Origin: Pseudomonadota bacterium | GTDB taxonomy: Bacteria; Pseudomonadota; Alphaproteobacteria; Acetobacterales; Acetobacteraceae | Direction of reading: 5' to 3' | DNA length: 64,000 bases | NCBI GenBank assembly: GCA_021851785.1 | Contig: JAJZBV010000005.1 | Coordinates: 62,001 to 126,000 of the forward strand | Shown here: positions 26,073 to 36,571 of the stretch, piece by piece | Layout: every line of letters starts with the position of its first letter | Position numbering within the stretch: position 1 is the stretch's first letter | Program-made: the position numbers and the translations under genes | Notes under the pieces: generated by a model | Seen by the model: the letters and a program-made list of their open reading frames with translations, nothing else | Database searches by the model: none | What the model was told of the DNA's origin: nothing

Positions 26073-26895
26073 CCAGGCCTCATCCCGGCGCCAGCGCGCG
26101 GAAGGGCGGCTCCGGCTCGCGTTTCAGACGCGCGCCGGGGCCAGCGTGCTCGCCTCGCTCTATCAGCAAGGCTGCCTCAAAGCGCGCTTTCCCCGCCCCG
26201 AGGATGCCGCATGGCCGGAAGCGTTAGTGCTCAACCTCTCGGGCGGTGTCGCCGGCGGCGATCATCTGGAAACCGAGATCGCACTCGCCGAGGCGACGCG
26301 CGCGATCGTCGCCGCCCCGGCGGCGGAGCGGTTTTATCGCGCGCTCAGCTTGGAGGTTCCCGCGCGGGTGACCACCGCGATCACCCTCGCCCCTGGCGCG
26401 CGTCTGGAATGGCTGCCGCAGGAGAGCATTCTGTTCAACGCCTGCGCGCTCACGCGGCGCACCGAGATTGCGCTCTCCGGAGACGCGGTGTTTCTCGGCG
26501 TCGAGATGCTGGTCTTCGGCCGTGCCGCCATGGGCGAGCGCCTGACCTGCGCGCGGGTGCATGACAAGATCAGCATCTCCCGCAACGGCACGCTTCAGCT
26601 TCTGGAGGCGACACGGCTTTCCGGCGAGATCGCGACACGGCTCGTGGCCACGGCCGCGGCCGCGGGGGCGGCGGGGACGGCGCTCTTGATCTACGCCGGC
26701 GGGGATGCCGGGGCCTATCTTGCGGCGCTGCGGGACGCTCTGGCGGGGGTGGAGGCGGGGGCAAGCCTGGTTTTGCCCGATCTGCTCTTGGCTCGCATCC
26801 TTGCCCCGAGCGCATGGGCGCTGCGCCGGGCGGTGGTGGCGGGCTTGCAAGTTTTGCGCGATCGCCGGAGGATGCCACGGGTTTGGCAAGGCTGA
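26047..26895 (+). CDS. ureD: Urease accessory protein UreD
   Basis: 282 residues. UreD is the scaffold on which UreF and UreG dock to apo-urease for nickel delivery. Conserved parts: [56 protein letters not shown] and a late [15 protein letters not shown]. The start used (ATG 26047) lies inside urtE. At 282 residues it is of normal size. Confidence 0.93.
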   Translation: MSAAASLYDQASSRRQRAEGRLRLAFQTRAGASVLASLYQQGCLKARFPRPEDAAWPEALVLNLSGGVAGGDHLETEIALAEATRAIVAAPAAERFYRALSLEVPARVTTAITLAPGARLEWLPQESILFNACALTRRTEIALSGDAVFLGVEMLVFGRAAMGERLTCARVHDKISISRNGTLQLLEATRLSGEIATRLVATAAAAGAAGTALLIYAGGDAGAYLAALRDALAGVEAGASLVLPDLLLARILAPSAWALRRAVVAGLQVLRDRRRMPRVWQG

Positions 26896-26921
26896 GTGGC
26901 AAGACCGAGGGAGAGCGGAAC

Positions 26922-27224
26922 ATGAACCTGACGCCGCGCGAGAAGGACAAGCTCTTGATCGCCATGGCGGCGATGGTGGCGCGCAGGCGCCTGGAACGCG
27001 GGGTCAGGCTCAATTATCCCGAAGCCGTCGCGCTGATCAGCGATTTCGTCGTCGAGGGCGCGCGCGATGGGCGCACGGTCGCCGAACTCATGCAGGGCGG
27101 GGCCGCGGTGATCACGCGGGCGCAGGTGATGGAGGGGGTCGCCGAGATGATCCATGACGTGCAGGTGGAAGCAACTTTTCCCGACGGCACCAAGCTCGTC
27201 ACCGTGCACGAGCCGATCCGATGA
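26922..27224 (+). CDS. ureA: Urease gamma subunit
   Basis: 100 residues, the exact family size. [39 protein letters not shown] and [13 protein letters not shown] are diagnostic. GAGGGAGAG lies before ATG 26922. The stop overlaps the ureB start (ATGA). It forms the (ABC)3 urease with UreB and UreC. Confidence 0.97.
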   Translation: MNLTPREKDKLLIAMAAMVARRRLERGVRLNYPEAVALISDFVVEGARDGRTVAELMQGGAAVITRAQVMEGVAEMIHDVQVEATFPDGTKLVTVHEPIR

Positions 27225-27526
27225 TCCCGGGCGAGATCATCCCCGCCGCCGGCGAGATCGCGTTGAACGTCGATCTGCCGCGGCTCGTTTTATTCGTCGA
27301 AAACACCGGCGATCGTCCGATCCAGGTCGGAAGCCATTATCATTTCGCCGAAACCAACCCCGCCTTGCGCTTCGACCGCGAGCGGGCACGCGGCCATCGC
27401 CTCGATATCGCCGCTGGCACCGCGGTGCGTTTCGAGCCGGGAAGCTCGCGCGAGGTGACGCTGATCCCTTATCGCGGCGATCGCGTGGTTTTTGGATTTC
27501 GCGGCATGGTGATGGGAAAGCTCTAA
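27221..27526 (+). CDS. ureB: Urease beta subunit
   Basis: 101 residues, the usual size. The sequence [51 protein letters not shown] is typical of UreB. ATGA-coupled to ureA; ureC follows after 4 bp. Confidence 0.97.
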   Translation: MIPGEIIPAAGEIALNVDLPRLVLFVENTGDRPIQVGSHYHFAETNPALRFDRERARGHRLDIAAGTAVRFEPGSSREVTLIPYRGDRVVFGFRGMVMGKL

Positions 27527-27530
27527 AGCA

Positions 27531-29236
<1,706 letters not shown>

Positions 29237-29237
<1 letters not shown>

Positions 29238-29725
29238 TGCGCGCCATTGCCGTTCATAAGGCCGGCCATTGGCCCCCCGGGGCGCGGGAGATCGATGCCA
29301 TCGCCCTCGATTTCGATCATCGCCATCGCCGCCGGGTTTTGCTGACCTCGGCGGCCGGACGGGAGATTCTGCTCGATCTCGGCGAGGTGGCGCGGCTTGG
29401 CGATGGCGACGGTTTGGTGCTCGATGAGGGCGGCGTTGTCCGTGTCATCGCCGCCCCCGAAGCGGTGCTCGACCTTCATGCCGCGCCGGAGACCCTGCTT
29501 CGCATCGCCTGGCATCTCGGCAACCGTCATCTGCCGGTGCAGATGCTGGGCGGCGCCTTGCGCATTCGCGCCGATCACGTCATCGCCGCGATGGTGGCCG
29601 GGCTCGGCGGTCATGTCCATGCGCGCGAGGCGCCGTTCGACCCCGAACCCGGCGCCTATGCCGGTCTGCACACGGCGCATGATCACGGGCATCATCGTGA
29701 TCACGGGCATCATCATGATCATTGA
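29237..29725 (+). CDS. ureE: Urease nickel chaperone UreE
   Basis: 162 residues. N-terminal peptide-binding domain, central metal-binding domain with WHLGNRHLPVQ and the conserved RADHVIAAM, and a histidine-rich tail of about 16 residues (repeated DHGHH), expected to bind extra Ni2+. The tail is encoded by an 18-bp duplication near 29690-29725. The end overlaps ureF by 11 bp. Confidence 0.95.
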
Positions 29726-30377
29726 GCCGCGCGCCTTCCTGCATCTCCTGACCTGGCTGTCGCCGGCGTTCCCGACCGGGGCCTTCGCCTATTCGCATGG
29801 TCTGGAATGGGCGGTCGCCGCCGGTGATGTCGGGGATGGCGAAAGCTTGCGCGCCTGGCTCGCAACCTTGCTTGGTGATGGCAGCGGGCGGAACGACGCC
29901 ATTCTGCTGCGCGCCGCTCACCGCGCGAGCGCGGCCCCGGCGCGGCTCGACGAGATCGCCGCGATCGGCGCCGCCCTCGCCCCGGCCGCCGAGCGGCGCG
30001 CCGAGACGTTGGCGCAAGGCGCTGCCTTCGCCAAGGCGGCGGTGCCATGGGGTGGCCCCTGGGGTGGCGGCAGCGTCGCCGCGCCGCTGCCGATTGTGCT
30101 CGGTGTTCTCGCCGCGCGGCATGGCATCGGCGAGGAGGTGGCGGTGATCGGCTATCTCCATGCGTTTGCCGCCAATCTGATCTCCGCCGGTGTCCGGCTC
30201 ATCCCGCTCGGCCAATCGGCGGGGCTCGTCGTGTTGGCGGCGCTCGAGGCCGATATTCTCGCGATCGCGGCGGAAAGTCGCGGCCAGGATCTCGATGACC
30301 TCGGCGCCGCCTGTTTCCGCGCCGATATCGCGGCGATGCGCCATGAAACCCAATATACGAGGCTGTTCCGCTCATGA
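29715..30377 (+). CDS. ureF: Urease accessory protein UreF
   Basis: 220 residues. All-alpha GTPase-regulating partner of UreD and Ure[24 protein letters not shown] near the start is diagnostic, as are [25 protein letters not shown] and the C-terminal [14 protein letters not shown] Gly/Trp-rich stretch (WGGPWGGGS) sits mid-protein. The ATG used lies within the end of ureE. Coupled to ureG by ATGA. Confidence 0.95.
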   Translation: MIIEPRAFLHLLTWLSPAFPTGAFAYSHGLEWAVAAGDVGDGESLRAWLATLLGDGSGRNDAILLRAAHRASAAPARLDEIAAIGAALAPAAERRAETLAQGAAFAKAAVPWGGPWGGGSVAAPLPIVLGVLAARHGIGEEVAVIGYLHAFAANLISAGVRLIPLGQSAGLVVLAALEADILAIAAESRGQDLDDLGAACFRADIAAMRHETQYTRLFRS

Positions 30378-30997
30378 TTCCGTCCCCCACTGGCCCGCTT
30401 CGCGTCGGCATCGGCGGCCCCGTCGGCAGCGGCAAGACCGCGCTGATGGATGCGCTGTGCCGCCAGTTCCGCGACCGCTTCGAGATCGCGGCCATCACCA
30501 ATGACATCTACACCAAGGAGGACGCCGAATTCCTCACCCGCGCCGGCTCGCTCACCAGCGATCGCATTCTCGGCATCGAAACCGGCGGCTGTCCGCACAC
30601 CGCGATCCGTGAGGACGCCTCGATCAATCTCGCCGGCGTCGCCGAGCTTCGCGCGCGTTTCCCGCGGCTCGATCTCATCCTGATTGAAAGCGGCGGCGAC
30701 AATCTCGCCGCCACATTCAGCCCCGAACTCGCCGATATCACGATCTATGTCATCGACGTTTCGGCGGGCGATAAAATCCCGCGCAAGGGCGGCCCCGGCA
30801 TCACCCGCAGCGATCTTCTGGTGATCAACAAGACCGATCTCGCGCCCTTCGTCGGCGCCAGCCTCGCGGTGATGGATCGCGATGCGCGCAGGATGCGCGG
30901 CGAGCGGCCGTTCGTGTTCGCCAATGTGCGCGCCGGGCGCGGGGTTGCCGACATCGCCGCCTTCATCGCACGCGCCGGCGGGCTCGGGCGCGAGTGA
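30374..30997 (+). CDS. ureG: Urease accessory GTPase UreG
   Basis: 207 residues. SIMIBI-class GTPase that drives nickel insertion into urease. P-loop GPVGSGKT at 15-22, the metal-binding CPH motif ([11 protein letters not shown]), [15 protein letters not shown] and NKTDLAP for guanine recognition are intact. Last gene of the urea operon; an HR1 hairpin repeat follows 18 bp after the stop. Confidence 0.97.
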   Translation: MIPSPTGPLRVGIGGPVGSGKTALMDALCRQFRDRFEIAAITNDIYTKEDAEFLTRAGSLTSDRILGIETGGCPHTAIREDASINLAGVAELRARFPRLDLILIESGGDNLAATFSPELADITIYVIDVSAGDKIPRKGGPGITRSDLLVINKTDLAPFVGASLAVMDRDARRMRGERPFVFANVRAGRGVADIAAFIARAGGLGRE

Positions 30998-31015
30998 AAC
31001 GCGACAAGAGAAGGA

Positions 31016-31053
31016 GCTTCTTTTTCTGAAGAAAAAGAAGCAAAAAGACTTTT
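31016..31053 (+). repeat. Hairpin repeat HR1, copy 2 (after ureG)
   Basis: An 11-bp perfect stem GCTTCTTTTTC (31016-31026) / GAAAAAGAAGC (31031-31041), loop TGAA, then AAAAAGACTTTT. It lies 18 bp after the urea operon and is a likely transcription end or mRNA 3' structure. Confidence 0.75.
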
Positions 31054-31110
31054 CCCTGGGATAGCGCATGCGGCGCCGTCCAGCGGCGGGAAATAGCCGA
31101 CGGAGAAGAC

Positions 31111-32652
31111 ATGAACGGCGCGGAAAGTCTGGTGCATACGCTGCTCGCGTGCGGCGTGGATACGTGTTTCGCCAATCCCGGCACGAGCGAGATGCATTTC
31201 GTCGCCGCTCTCGACCGTATTCCCGGCATGCGTTCCGTGCTCGGCCTGTTCGAGGGGGTGGTGACCGGCGCCGCGGACGGGTATGCGCGGATGACCGGCA
31301 AGCCGGCTGCCTGCCTCCTCCATTGCGGGCCCGGCCTCGCCAATGGCCTCGCCAATCTCCACAATGCTCGACGCGCGAGGACACCGCTCGTTGCCATCAT
31401 CGGCGATCAGGCGACCTATCACCGCCCGCTCGATGCGCCGCTGACCGCTGATACCGAGGGCTGGGCGCGCCCGGTTTCGGGGTTTGTGCGCACCGTCACC
31501 ACGGCGGCCGAGGTCGGACGTTGCGCAGCAGCGGCGGTGCAGGCGGCGCAGGCGGCGCCGGGCCAGATCGCGAGCCTGATCCTGCCCGCCGATACCGCTT
31601 GGGACGAAGGCGGCGTGGTTGCCGCGCCGCTCCCCGTCCCGCCGCCGCCGGCGGTCGATCCCGGCGCCGTGCGCCACGCCGCGCGGGTGTTGCGCCGGGG
31701 CGAGCCGGCGATGCTGCTGCTCGGCGGGGCCTCGCTTTTCGCCACTCCGCTCGAAGACGCGGCGCGGATCGCGGCCGCGAGCGGCGCGCGCCTGATCGCG
31801 CAGCAGCAGAACGCTCGCATCGCGCGCGGGCGCGGGCGGGTTGCGCTCGGGCGCGTCCCTTACCCGCTCGATCAGGCACTCGCCGCCTTTGCCGGCATCC
31901 GCCATCTGATCCTGGTGGGGGCTGCGCCGCCGGTGTCCTTTTTCGCCTATCCCGGCCGGCCGAACCGGCTCACGCCGCCCGACTGCGAGATCCATATCCT
32001 CGCGCGCCCGGAGCAGGACGGGCCGGCGGCGCTGGCGGCGCTCGCCGACGAACTCGGCGCCAAGGCCGCGCCAGCACCGGCGGATTTCCTGCCGCCTTCC
32101 CCGGTGCGCGGCGCGCTGACCCCCGAGAGCGCGGCCGAGACCATCCTCGCGCATCTCCCCGAAAACGCGGTGGTGATCGATGAGGCGGGGAGTTTTGGGC
32201 GCGGGATTTTCGCCCGGTCCCATCGCGCCGCGCCGCATGACTGGCTGCAACTGACCGGCGGCGCGATCGGCGACGGCCTGCCGATGGCGACGGGGGCTGC
32301 GATCGGCGCGCCGGGGCGGCGGGTGGTTTCACTCCAGGCCGATGGCTCGGCGATGTATACGCTCCAGGCGCTCTGGACCCAGGCGCGCGAGCGGCTCGAT
32401 GTCACCACCATCGTCTTCGCCAATCGCCGCTATGCCATCCTGCTCGGCGAACTGGCCAATGTCGGCGCCAATCCAGGCCCGCGCGCGCTCGGCATGATGA
32501 GCCTCGACGACCCCGATCTCGACTGGGTGAAGCTTGCCGGCGGCATGGGGGTGGAAGCGGCGGCGGCCGCGGATGGCGCCGGGCTCGCCGACCTTCTGGC
32601 CTATGCCGCGACCCGGCGGGGGCCGTTCCTGATCGCGCTCGCGGTGCCGTAG
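31111..32652 (+). CDS. Thiamine diphosphate enzyme, acetolactate-synthase-like
   Basis: 513 residues with the three-domain layout of the acetolactate synthase/benzoylformate decarboxylase superfamily. The activating Glu sits in LFEGVVTGAADGYARMTGKPA; the C-terminal ThDP-Mg motif is ADGSAMYTLQALWTQARE...FANRRY. It is shorter than biosynthetic IlvB and has no small-subunit gene beside it. It more likely acts on another 2-oxo acid. GGAGAAG stands before the ATG. Probably monocistronic, convergent with pdxY. Substrate unknown. Confidence 0.8.
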   Translation: MNGAESLVHTLLACGVDTCFANPGTSEMHFVAALDRIPGMRSVLGLFEGVVTGAADGYARMTGKPAACLLHCGPGLANGLANLHNARRARTPLVAIIGDQATYHRPLDAPLTADTEGWARPVSGFVRTVTTAAEVGRCAAAAVQAAQAAPGQIASLILPADTAWDEGGVVAAPLPVPPPPAVDPGAVRHAARVLRRGEPAMLLLGGASLFATPLEDAARIAAASGARLIAQQQNARIARGRGRVALGRVPYPLDQALAAFAGIRHLILVGAAPPVSFFAYPGRPNRLTPPDCEIHILARPEQDGPAALAALADELGAKAAPAPADFLPPSPVRGALTPESAAETILAHLPENAVVIDEAGSFGRGIFARSHRAAPHDWLQLTGGAIGDGLPMATGAAIGAPGRRVVSLQADGSAMYTLQALWTQARERLDVTTIVFANRRYAILLGELANVGANPGPRALGMMSLDDPDLDWVKLAGGMGVEAAAAADGAGLADLLAYAATRRGPFLIALAVP

Positions 32653-32659
32653 CCGCCGC

Positions 32660-33514
32660 TCAGCACGGCTCGGGGGCGAAGCTTTGCCGGGGCGCCGCGA
32701 GGGCGTCCTGGGCGGCGATGAGAGCGAGTTCGCGGGCGTCTCCGCTCGCGCTGAGAACGGCGAAGAGCCGCGCCGCCATCGCGGCCAGCGCGGCGGGGCC
32801 GTTCCGCGCGCGCAGGAATTCGAGGAAAAACAGCGCCGCCGCCAGATCACCGGCGCCGCTCGCGGCGAGCGGGAGTTTCGGCGTGCGCACCCGAAAACAC
32901 GAGTCTTCATCCACCAACACACAGTCGATCGCATCCGGCGGCGTCTCGGCGAGGGTGAGGCCGGTGGCGAGCACGAGGCGCGGCCCATTTGGCCGAAGCC
33001 GCGCCGAGAGCGCCCGCGCCGCCTCCCGCGCGTCGTCAAAACATGTCACCGGCGCGCCGTGCAAGAGGCCGAGTTCAAACAGGTTCGGGGTGATGAGATC
33101 GGCCATCGGCAGCGCTTTTTCGGCCAGTAACGCGGCGATGCCGGGGCGGACATAGACGCGGCCATGATCGCCGATCACCGGATCGCAGGCGTAGAGCGCG
33201 CCGGGGCTCTCCGCTGTGGCGCGCGCAAGCGCGGCCAGCACCGCTCGCGCCGTCTCGGCACTCCCGAGATAGCCGGAGAGCACGCCGGCGAGCCCGGCGA
33301 GCGCGCCGATCGCGCTCAACCCCTCGGTCAAGGCGGCGATTTCCGCCGGCGCGGTGATCTCGCCCTGGAAATTTCCATAGCCGGGGTGGTTGGAAAACCG
33401 CACCGTCGCCACCAACGCGACCTCCGCGCCAAGGCGCTGCAAGGGAAAGATCTGGGCTTGCGCGCCGACATGGCCATGCGCGACCCAGGAATTGAAGAGG
33501 AGGAGCCGGGTCAT
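32660..33514 (-). CDS. pdxY: Pyridoxal kinase
   Basis: 284 residues, PdxY/PdxK class of the ribokinase superfamily, phosphorylating pyridoxal to PLP in the salvage pathway. Seen: NSWVAHGHVGAQAQIFPLQRLG, SGYLGSAE, ACDPVIGDHGRVYV and the anion-hole motif SGAGDLAAALFF, with the catalytic Asp in GAGD. Its 5' end abuts a 15-bp tandem repeat that supplies the AAGGG in front of the ATG. Convergent with the ThDP enzyme (7 bp between stops). Confidence 0.92.
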   Translation of the reverse strand: MTRLLLFNSWVAHGHVGAQAQIFPLQRLGAEVALVATVRFSNHPGYGNFQGEITAPAEIAALTEGLSAIGALAGLAGVLSGYLGSAETARAVLAALARATAESPGALYACDPVIGDHGRVYVRPGIAALLAEKALPMADLITPNLFELGLLHGAPVTCFDDAREAARALSARLRPNGPRLVLATGLTLAETPPDAIDCVLVDEDSCFRVRTPKLPLAASGAGDLAAALFFLEFLRARNGPAALAAMAARLFAVLSASGDARELALIAAQDALAAPRQSFAPEPC

Positions 33515-33521
33515 CGGCGCC

Positions 33522-33566
33522 CGCCCTTGTCGTGCCCGCCCTTGTCGTGCCCGGCCTTGTCATGCC
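33522..33566 (+). repeat. 15-bp tandem repeat, three units, between pdxY and the OYE gene
   Basis: CGCCCTTGTCGTGCC occurs twice (33522-33536, 33537-33551), followed by CGGCCTTGTCATGCC (33552-33566). It occupies the divergent promoter region. Confidence 0.8.
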
Positions 33567-33627
33567 GAACGCGGCGCTTTATCCGAAGAGCCGAGAAATC
33601 GCGCCGTTTTCGAGGAAGCCAAGCCCC

Positions 33628-34710
33628 ATGAGCGCCGTCCCGCATCTGTTTCAGCCCGTCACCTTCCGCTCGGTCACCGCCCGTAACCGCATAACCGTCT
33701 CGCCGATGTGCCAGTACAGCGCCGAGGATGGTCTCGGCAATGACTGGCATGTCCAAAACCTCGGCGCCAAGGCGGCGGGCGGCGCCGGCATCGTGTTCAC
33801 CGAGGCGACGCATGTCTCGGCGATCGGGCGCATCACCCCGGGCTGCCTTGGCCTGTGGAACGAGGCGCAGGAGACGTTTCTCACCCGCGTCGCGGCTCTG
33901 ATCAGCCGCCTCGGCGCGGTGCCGGCGATCCAGATCGCCCATGCCGGGCGCAAGGCGAGCGTGACGCCGCCATGGGAGGGCAACAAGCCGGTTCCGCTCG
34001 ACGCCGGCGGCTGGACGCCGCTGGCCCCGAGCGCGGTGCCCTCTGCCGAGGGCCACACCATCCCCGAGGCGCTGCGGCCCGGCCAGATCGCCGAGATCGT
34101 CGGGCAATTCGCCGAGACCGCGCGGCGGGCGCGCCGAGCCGGGTTCAAGATCGCCGAAATCCACGCCGCCCATGGCTATCTGCTCCATTCTTTCCTCTCG
34201 CCGCTCGCCAACCGTCGCGACGATTCCTACGGCGGCGATCTCGCCGGGCGGTCGCGGGCGCTGATGGAGGTGATCGACGCGGTGCGCGGCGAATGGCCGG
34301 CGGAATTGCCGCTTTTCGTCCGTCTCTCCTGCACCGACTGGGTGGAGGGCGGATTGACCGTCGAGGAGTCGGTGACGCTGGCCAAGCGCCTGAAATCCCG
34401 CGGCGATGTCGATCTGATCGATTGCTCCTCGGGCGGGGTTTCGCCGGCGCAGCGGATTCCCTCGCTCCATCCCGGCTATCAGGTGCCGTTCGCCGAGCGT
34501 ATCCGGCGCGAGGCGGGGATCGCGACCGGCGCTGTCGGGCTGATCCGCGACCCCTTCCACGCCGAGGAAATCCTCGGCAACGGCCGCGCCGATCTGGTGT
34601 TCCTGGCCCGCGCCCTGCTCGCCGATCCCGCCTGGCCGCAGCGCGCGGCGCGCAGCCTCGGCCTCACCCCGGAGCTGCCGCTGCCATACCAGCGCGCGCA
34701 TTTGGGGTAG
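33628..34710 (+). CDS. Old Yellow Enzyme family NADH:flavin oxidoreductase (YqjM-like)
   Basis: 360 residues. FMN-dependent ene-reductase for activated C=C bonds. Thermophilic-like (YqjM) traits: Cys28 in SPMCQYS, which tunes the flavin, the HAGRKAS motif, the paired histidines in EIHAAHGYLLHSFLSPLANRRDD, and a C-terminal LARALLADPAWPQRAA. ATG 33628 has GAGGAAG upstream. It probably acts in detoxifying quinones or enones. An HR1 hairpin follows the stop. Confidence 0.9.
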   Translation: MSAVPHLFQPVTFRSVTARNRITVSPMCQYSAEDGLGNDWHVQNLGAKAAGGAGIVFTEATHVSAIGRITPGCLGLWNEAQETFLTRVAALISRLGAVPAIQIAHAGRKASVTPPWEGNKPVPLDAGGWTPLAPSAVPSAEGHTIPEALRPGQIAEIVGQFAETARRARRAGFKIAEIHAAHGYLLHSFLSPLANRRDDSYGGDLAGRSRALMEVIDAVRGEWPAELPLFVRLSCTDWVEGGLTVEESVTLAKRLKSRGDVDLIDCSSGGVSPAQRIPSLHPGYQVPFAERIRREAGIATGAVGLIRDPFHAEEILGNGRADLVFLARALLADPAWPQRAARSLGLTPELPLPYQRAHLG

Positions 34711-34733
34711 GAGTGTCATAGAAAAGAGAGATT

Positions 34734-34768
34734 GTTCTTTTTTGAAAAAAAGAACCAAAAAACTTTTG
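34734..34768 (+). repeat. Hairpin repeat HR1, copy 3 (after the OYE gene)
   Basis: GTTCTTTTTT (34734-34743) pairs with AAAAAAGAAC (34746-34755), followed by CAAAAAACTTTT. Same layout as at 2584 and 31016 but with a G-C closing pair in place of C-G, a compensatory change. Confidence 0.75.
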
Positions 34769-34902
34769 CCTGTTTGCGCCGAACCGCTGGCAATAGTTTG
34801 AAACCTGGCACACTGGTTTCCGTTACAGTCTTCGGGCATGGTCCAGCTTCCGCCGGCTTCGGGCCCGGCCCGATGCGGCGGAACAAAAGATGGAGAGAAC
34901 AT

Positions 34903-35466
34903 ATGACACGCTCGCCCCGGCTTCACGCGCTTGCCCTCTCGCTCGGGCTCCTCGCCGCGCCCTCGCTCGCCACCCCCGCCCTCGCCCAGCAGATGGGGAT
35001 GCCGGACGGCCAGGGAATGCCGCCGCAAGGGATGCCTGCCGCCAAGCATGACCCGATGGAGCGGGTGAACCGCCAGATCGCGCAGTTGCACCAGACCCTC
35101 AAGATCACCGCGGCACAGGAGCCGCAATGGCAGGCGCTGGCGAAGGTGATGCGCGAGAACGCCGCCGATATGGAGACGCTGTTCAAGGAGCGCGCCAGCC
35201 ATTTCGACCAGATGAACGCGGTCGAGAGTCTGAAATCCTATGAGCGGATCGCCGAGGCCCATGTCGCCAACATGCATCGCCTGATCCCGGCCTTCGCGTC
35301 GCTTTACGAAACCCTCTCGCCCGAGCAGCGCCGCGCCGCTGACGCCGCTTTCCGCTACCAGGAGGCGCGACGCAAGGCACGGATGCAGGGCGGCCAGATG
35401 CCGAACGGGCAAATGCCCAATGGCCAGATGCCGCAGATGCCGATGAGCCAGCCGGGGCAAAATTGA
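34903..35466 (+). CDS. Periplasmic Spy/CpxP-like protein (LTxxQ family)
   Basis: 187 residues. Signal peptide with AHS-type end (ATPALAQQ). The mature helical part contains the family motif ITAAQEPQWQALAKVMRENA and later LSPEQRRAADAAF, as in Spy/CpxP chaperone-like proteins and their alphaproteobacterial relatives. N- and C-terminal tails are Met/Gln/Pro/Gly-rich; the C-tail has three pentapeptides GQMP(N/Q) encoded by a 15-bp repeat. A Met-rich tail could bind copper, but that is a guess. GGAGAGA precedes the ATG. Confidence 0.78.
   Translation: MTRSPRLHALALSLGLLAAPSLATPALAQQMGMPDGQGMPPQGMPAAKHDPMERVNRQIAQLHQTLKITAAQEPQWQALAKVMRENAADMETLFKERASHFDQMNAVESLKSYERIAEAHVANMHRLIPAFASLYETLSPEQRRAADAAFRYQEARRKARMQGGQMPNGQMPNGQMPQMPMSQPGQN
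35392..35436 (+). repeat. 15-bp tandem repeat, three units, in the Spy-like gene
   Basis: GGCCAGATGCCGAAC, GGGCAAATGCCCAAT and GGCCAGATGCCGCAG run in frame and encode GQMPN, GQMPN and GQMPQ. Confidence 0.85.
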
Positions 35467-35484
35467 TCTGACCAATTTTGTCCC
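35454..35484 (+). terminator. Stem-loop across the stop of the Spy-like gene
   Basis: CAAAATTG (35458-35465) pairs with CAATTTTG (35473-35480), extended by flanking GGG and CCC. It includes the stop codon. There is no T-run downstream, so termination is not certain. Confidence 0.45.
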
Positions 35485-35579
35485 ACCGGGCGCCGTCGGC
35501 TTGCTCGCCGGCGGCGTTGCCGCTATCACCCTGGCCTCGCCCGCCGGTCGGTATCGGCGGGGCAGTTCTGGAGCGTGCG

Positions 35580-35807
35580 ATGAAACAGGGCATTCACCCC
35601 GATTATCATGAGATCAACGTCGTCATGACCGACGGCACCCAGTTCACCACCCGCTCCACCTGGGGCAAGGCCGGGGATACGCTCCGGCTCGACATCGACC
35701 CCAAATCCCATCCCGCCTGGACCGGCGTGCAGCGTATCGTCGACACTGGCGGCCAGGTCGCGAAATTCAACAAGAAATTCGCCGGGATCGGCCTCAAGCG
35801 CGGCTGA
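35580..35807 (+). CDS. rpmE: 50S ribosomal protein L31
   Basis: 75 residues. [22 protein letters not shown] and the following [24 protein letters not shown] are typical of the alphaproteobacterial L31. It has no cysteines, so it is the non-zinc form. GGAG lies upstream of ATG 35580. A MITE-like element follows 25 bp after the stop. Confidence 0.95.
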   Translation: MKQGIHPDYHEINVVMTDGTQFTTRSTWGKAGDTLRLDIDPKSHPAWTGVQRIVDTGGQVAKFNKKFAGIGLKRG

Positions 35808-35832
35808 GGCGCGGCGCCGGCGCCATGTCCGG

Positions 35833-35938
35833 CTAGAGCGTGATGACCGGAGGCGGAATCGCCGTAGGTCTGAATCACGCGATCAAACAAAGATTTGGAG
35901 GGGGATGGCTGAGCGCAGGCGATGTCATCCTGCTCTAG
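35833..35938 (+). mobile_element. MITE-like element, copy B (106 bp)
   Basis: Terminal inverted repeats CTAGAGCGTGATGAC (35833-35847) and, on the other strand, CTAGAGCAGGATGAC (35938-35924) match at 13 of 15 bases. The core is almost identical to the inverted copy at 11415-11522. Both ends are CTAG. No coding capacity. It sits between rpmE and the hsp20 promoter. Confidence 0.8.
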
Positions 35939-35948
35939 CTGGCGCCCT

Positions 35949-35979
35949 CTTGAAGCCCTGCGCGATTTTACCAATATCC
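35949..35979 (+). promoter_or_regulatory. Candidate heat-shock (RpoH) promoter for hsp20
   Basis: CTTGAA (35949-35954), 16 bp, then CCAATATCC (35971-35979). The -35 is a perfect RpoH hexamer; the -10 is only a partial match. It lies just before the thermometer-like leader. Confidence 0.45.
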
Positions 35980-35985
35980 AGTGTC

Positions 35986-36081
35986 GCCGGAATGCTCTTG
36001 GGAGATTCCGGCGTGATCGTCGGTCGGCCCAAACGGGCGGCCAAAGTGAAACCTTGCTGGATACTGGAGGGTTGCTCAATG
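35986..36081 (+). promoter_or_regulatory. ROSE-like RNA thermometer in the hsp20 leader
   Basis: Three successive hairpins can be drawn: 35986-36012 (GGAAT...ATTCC based), 36022-36042 (GGTCGGCCC/CGGGCGGCC) and a final one pairing CCTTGCT (36052-36058) with TGGAGGG (36065-36071), which hides the ribosome site. The last stem has the imperfect G-G and U-U pairings that mark ROSE elements, so translation should rise with temperature. Confidence 0.7.
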
Positions 36082-36531
36082 ACCGGATTCGATTTCGCGC
36101 CGCTGTTCCGCACCGCCATCGGCTTTGACCGTCTGGCGCAGATGATGGATAGCGCCCAGGCCGGGGCCGAGGCCTCGTCCTATCCGCCCTACAACATCGA
36201 GAAACTGACCGAAGACCAATACCGTATCACCATGGCGGTGGCTGGCTTCGCGCAGGAAGATCTGGAGATCACCATCAAGGAAAACGCGCTCTCCGTCGCC
36301 GGGCGCGTCGGCAAGGAAGGGTCGAAGGCGGAGATCCTCTATCGCGGGATCGCCGGGCGGCCGTTCGAGCGCCGCTTCGTGCTTGCCGATCATCTCGTGG
36401 TCGAGGGGGCGGATCTGAAAAACGGCCTTCTCCACATCAATCTGAAGCGCGTGGTGCCGGAAAGCCTGAAGCCGCGCCAAGTGCCGATCCAGGCCGGCGA
36501 AGCGCCGCGAACCCTCGCCCACGCGGCTTGA
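36079..36531 (+). CDS. Small heat-shock protein, Hsp20/IbpA type
   Basis: 150 residues, class A rhizobial-like alpha-crystallin protein and ATP-independent holdase. FDFAPLFRTAIGFDRL at the start, YPPYNIEKLTEDQYRITMAVAGF opening the crystallin domain, and GIAGRPFERRFVLADHL with the later NGLLHINLKR are typical. ATG 36079 has GGAGG, sequestered by the ROSE-like hairpin. A strong terminator follows. Confidence 0.94.
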   Translation: MTGFDFAPLFRTAIGFDRLAQMMDSAQAGAEASSYPPYNIEKLTEDQYRITMAVAGFAQEDLEITIKENALSVAGRVGKEGSKAEILYRGIAGRPFERRFVLADHLVVEGADLKNGLLHINLKRVVPESLKPRQVPIQAGEAPRTLAHAA

Positions 36532-36544
36532 TTTCCTCTTCCAG

Positions 36545-36571
36545 CCGGGGGGCGTTGCCCCCCGGTTTTTT
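36545..36571 (+). terminator. Rho-independent terminator of hsp20
   Basis: CCGGGGGGC (36545-36553), loop GTT, GCCCCCCGG (36557-36565), then six T. The T-run touches the stop codon of the convergent indolepyruvate oxidoreductase gene. Confidence 0.92.
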
